A DNA stretch of 64,000 bases. Origin: Aricia agestis (Eukaryota; Arthropoda; Insecta; Lepidoptera; Lycaenidae). The notes beneath the pieces were generated by a model, which was not told the DNA's origin, made no database searches, and was given only the letters and a program-made list of their open reading frames with translations. This document shows, one piece after another, positions 63,009-64,000 of this stretch. The DNA lies in contig NC_056417.1 of the NCBI RefSeq assembly GCF_905147365.1, forward strand, positions 10,376,501-10,440,500. Direction: 5' to 3'. A program made the translations under genes and the position numbers. How positions within the stretch are numbered: the first letter of the stretch is position 1; every line of letters begins with the position of its first letter.

Positions 63009-63511
63009 CTGTAATGAAGTTGAAATTTAGGTATTAGTAGAAAAGCTAAATAATTAAATGAAATTAAGACTCATTCCTTCCAGTTGGTTGAAAACTTTCA
63101 GGATTGGATCTAAAACAGTCGTACTATTGACTGTTTTATTATGTACCTTGTGCATTCGCTATAGTTGTAATAGCAAAGTTAAATATTTAAAAAAAAATAC
63201 AGGATTTGATAATATAACGTATTGCGTGATCTTGCGTTTCAGTTCAATGTTAGATCCAATCCACCCATCCAAATCAATCGAAAACAGGAATAATTAATGC
63301 ATGCTGATCTTTATCTGATTTACCCACAACCTACAAGGAGACTATTGTGCTATTACAATACAATACTTAAATATATTACATCAACCAAGTATTGAAAAAA
63401 AGCCCACTGCACTGCCTCTAATAATAATTCTTATTAGAGGCAATTCTTCCCAATCAGAGCAAATACTTAGACTATTGTCCAGGTATAATAATGCGTATTA
63501 GTATAATATTA
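63009..63511. other. Gene 1 intron 6 (part)
   Basis: AT-rich; no coding sequence recognised. A short inverted pair TCTAATAATAATTCTTATTAGA lies at about 63417-63438. Confidence 0.5.
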
Positions 63512-63967
63512 CTAGCTGTCCCGGCAATCGGCAATCGTTTCTTTGCCATATAAAGTATTTCACCCGTATTATTTTATTGAAGTGACTAAATAAGTATGTC
63601 ACCATGGCAAGGTCCATCGCTATCCCGTCGCACAAACAATGGTCAGTCTTGAGTTGTAATATTTTACTATTATTTATTCAACAAATGCACTTATCAATAT
63701 AAAAAATTAGATCAAAATCGGTCAACCCGTTTGGATGCTACGATGCCACGGACAGATACACACACAGACAAACAGACAGACAGACAGACAGATAGACAGA
63801 CAGACAGACAGACACGTCAAACTTATAACACCCCTCTTTTTGAAGTACCCAGTAGCCGATTCTCAGACCCACTGAACATGCATATAAAATTTGGTTAAAA
63901 TCAGTAAATTGCAAATTGTTAGTCTAACATTGTTTGTCTAACATTGTGACACGAGAATTTTATATAT
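63512..63967 (-). mobile_element. Helitron-like repeat, GGACAGCTAG family (copy 3)
   Basis: CTAGCTGTCCCGGCAATCG at the left to GTGACACGAGAATTTTATATA at the right, with a (CAGA)n microsatellite at 63770-63812 inside that the other copies lack. Confidence 0.65.
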
Positions 63968-64000
63968 CGTATAAGATCTACGTATAAGATACAATAATTA

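Overview
This window is animal nuclear DNA from an insect, almost certainly a moth or butterfly (Lepidoptera). It is AT-rich, its genes are split by GT-AG introns, and it is dense in repeats of lepidopteran type: a polyA-tailed SINE-like repeat with a CCCTA-rich middle, a tRNA-derived SINE, CTAG-ended Helitron-like repeats, Tc1/mariner, copia, non-LTR elements and many foldback MITEs. The species cannot be named from the sequence.

The only convincing host genes are three head-to-tail copies of one gene on the minus strand. They belong to the SLC17 / inorganic-phosphate-cotransporter-like branch of the major facilitator superfamily. Gene 1 (right) contributes only its last three exons (63008-58991) and its 5' part lies beyond the right edge. 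Gene 2 (middle) is complete: nine exons from 36039 to 8878 encode 533 residues in one open frame with consensus splice sites. Gene 3 (left) contributes its first five exons (7242-5411), and its remaining exons must lie beyond the left edge or have been lost. Corresponding exons have the same phase and nearly the same length (237, 210, 168, 122 and 117 bases are identical between copies), so this is a tandem duplication array. The genes should encode related 12-helix membrane transporters for organic or inorganic anions; the substrate cannot be read from the sequence.

Layout: 1-1440, the 3' part of a copia retrotransposon; 1830-4560, a block of repeats; 5411-7242, gene 3; 7243-8877, the gene 3 upstream region and gene 2 3' UTR; 8878-36039, gene 2, with introns of up to 9.6 kb filled by a Tc1 element nested in a SINE, a SINE nested in a MITE, Helitron-like repeats, a CR1-like LINE and a THAP-domain fragment; 36040-58700, an intergenic region of MITEs, a second LINE, a tandem duplication and a 1.3-kb element with long terminal inverted repeats; 58700-63008, the gene 1 3' end, with an inverted pair of SINE-like repeats in its last intron; 63009 to the end, a gene 1 intron holding a Helitron-like repeat.

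The most unusual features are structural: two back-to-back perfect palindromes (4774-4860), a GC-rich nested palindrome (33740-34030), a chain of hairpins (27160-27270), and several insertion events that can be ordered from exact target-site duplications. I saw no tRNA, rRNA or CRISPR locus. Splice sites were read by eye and no similarity search was run.
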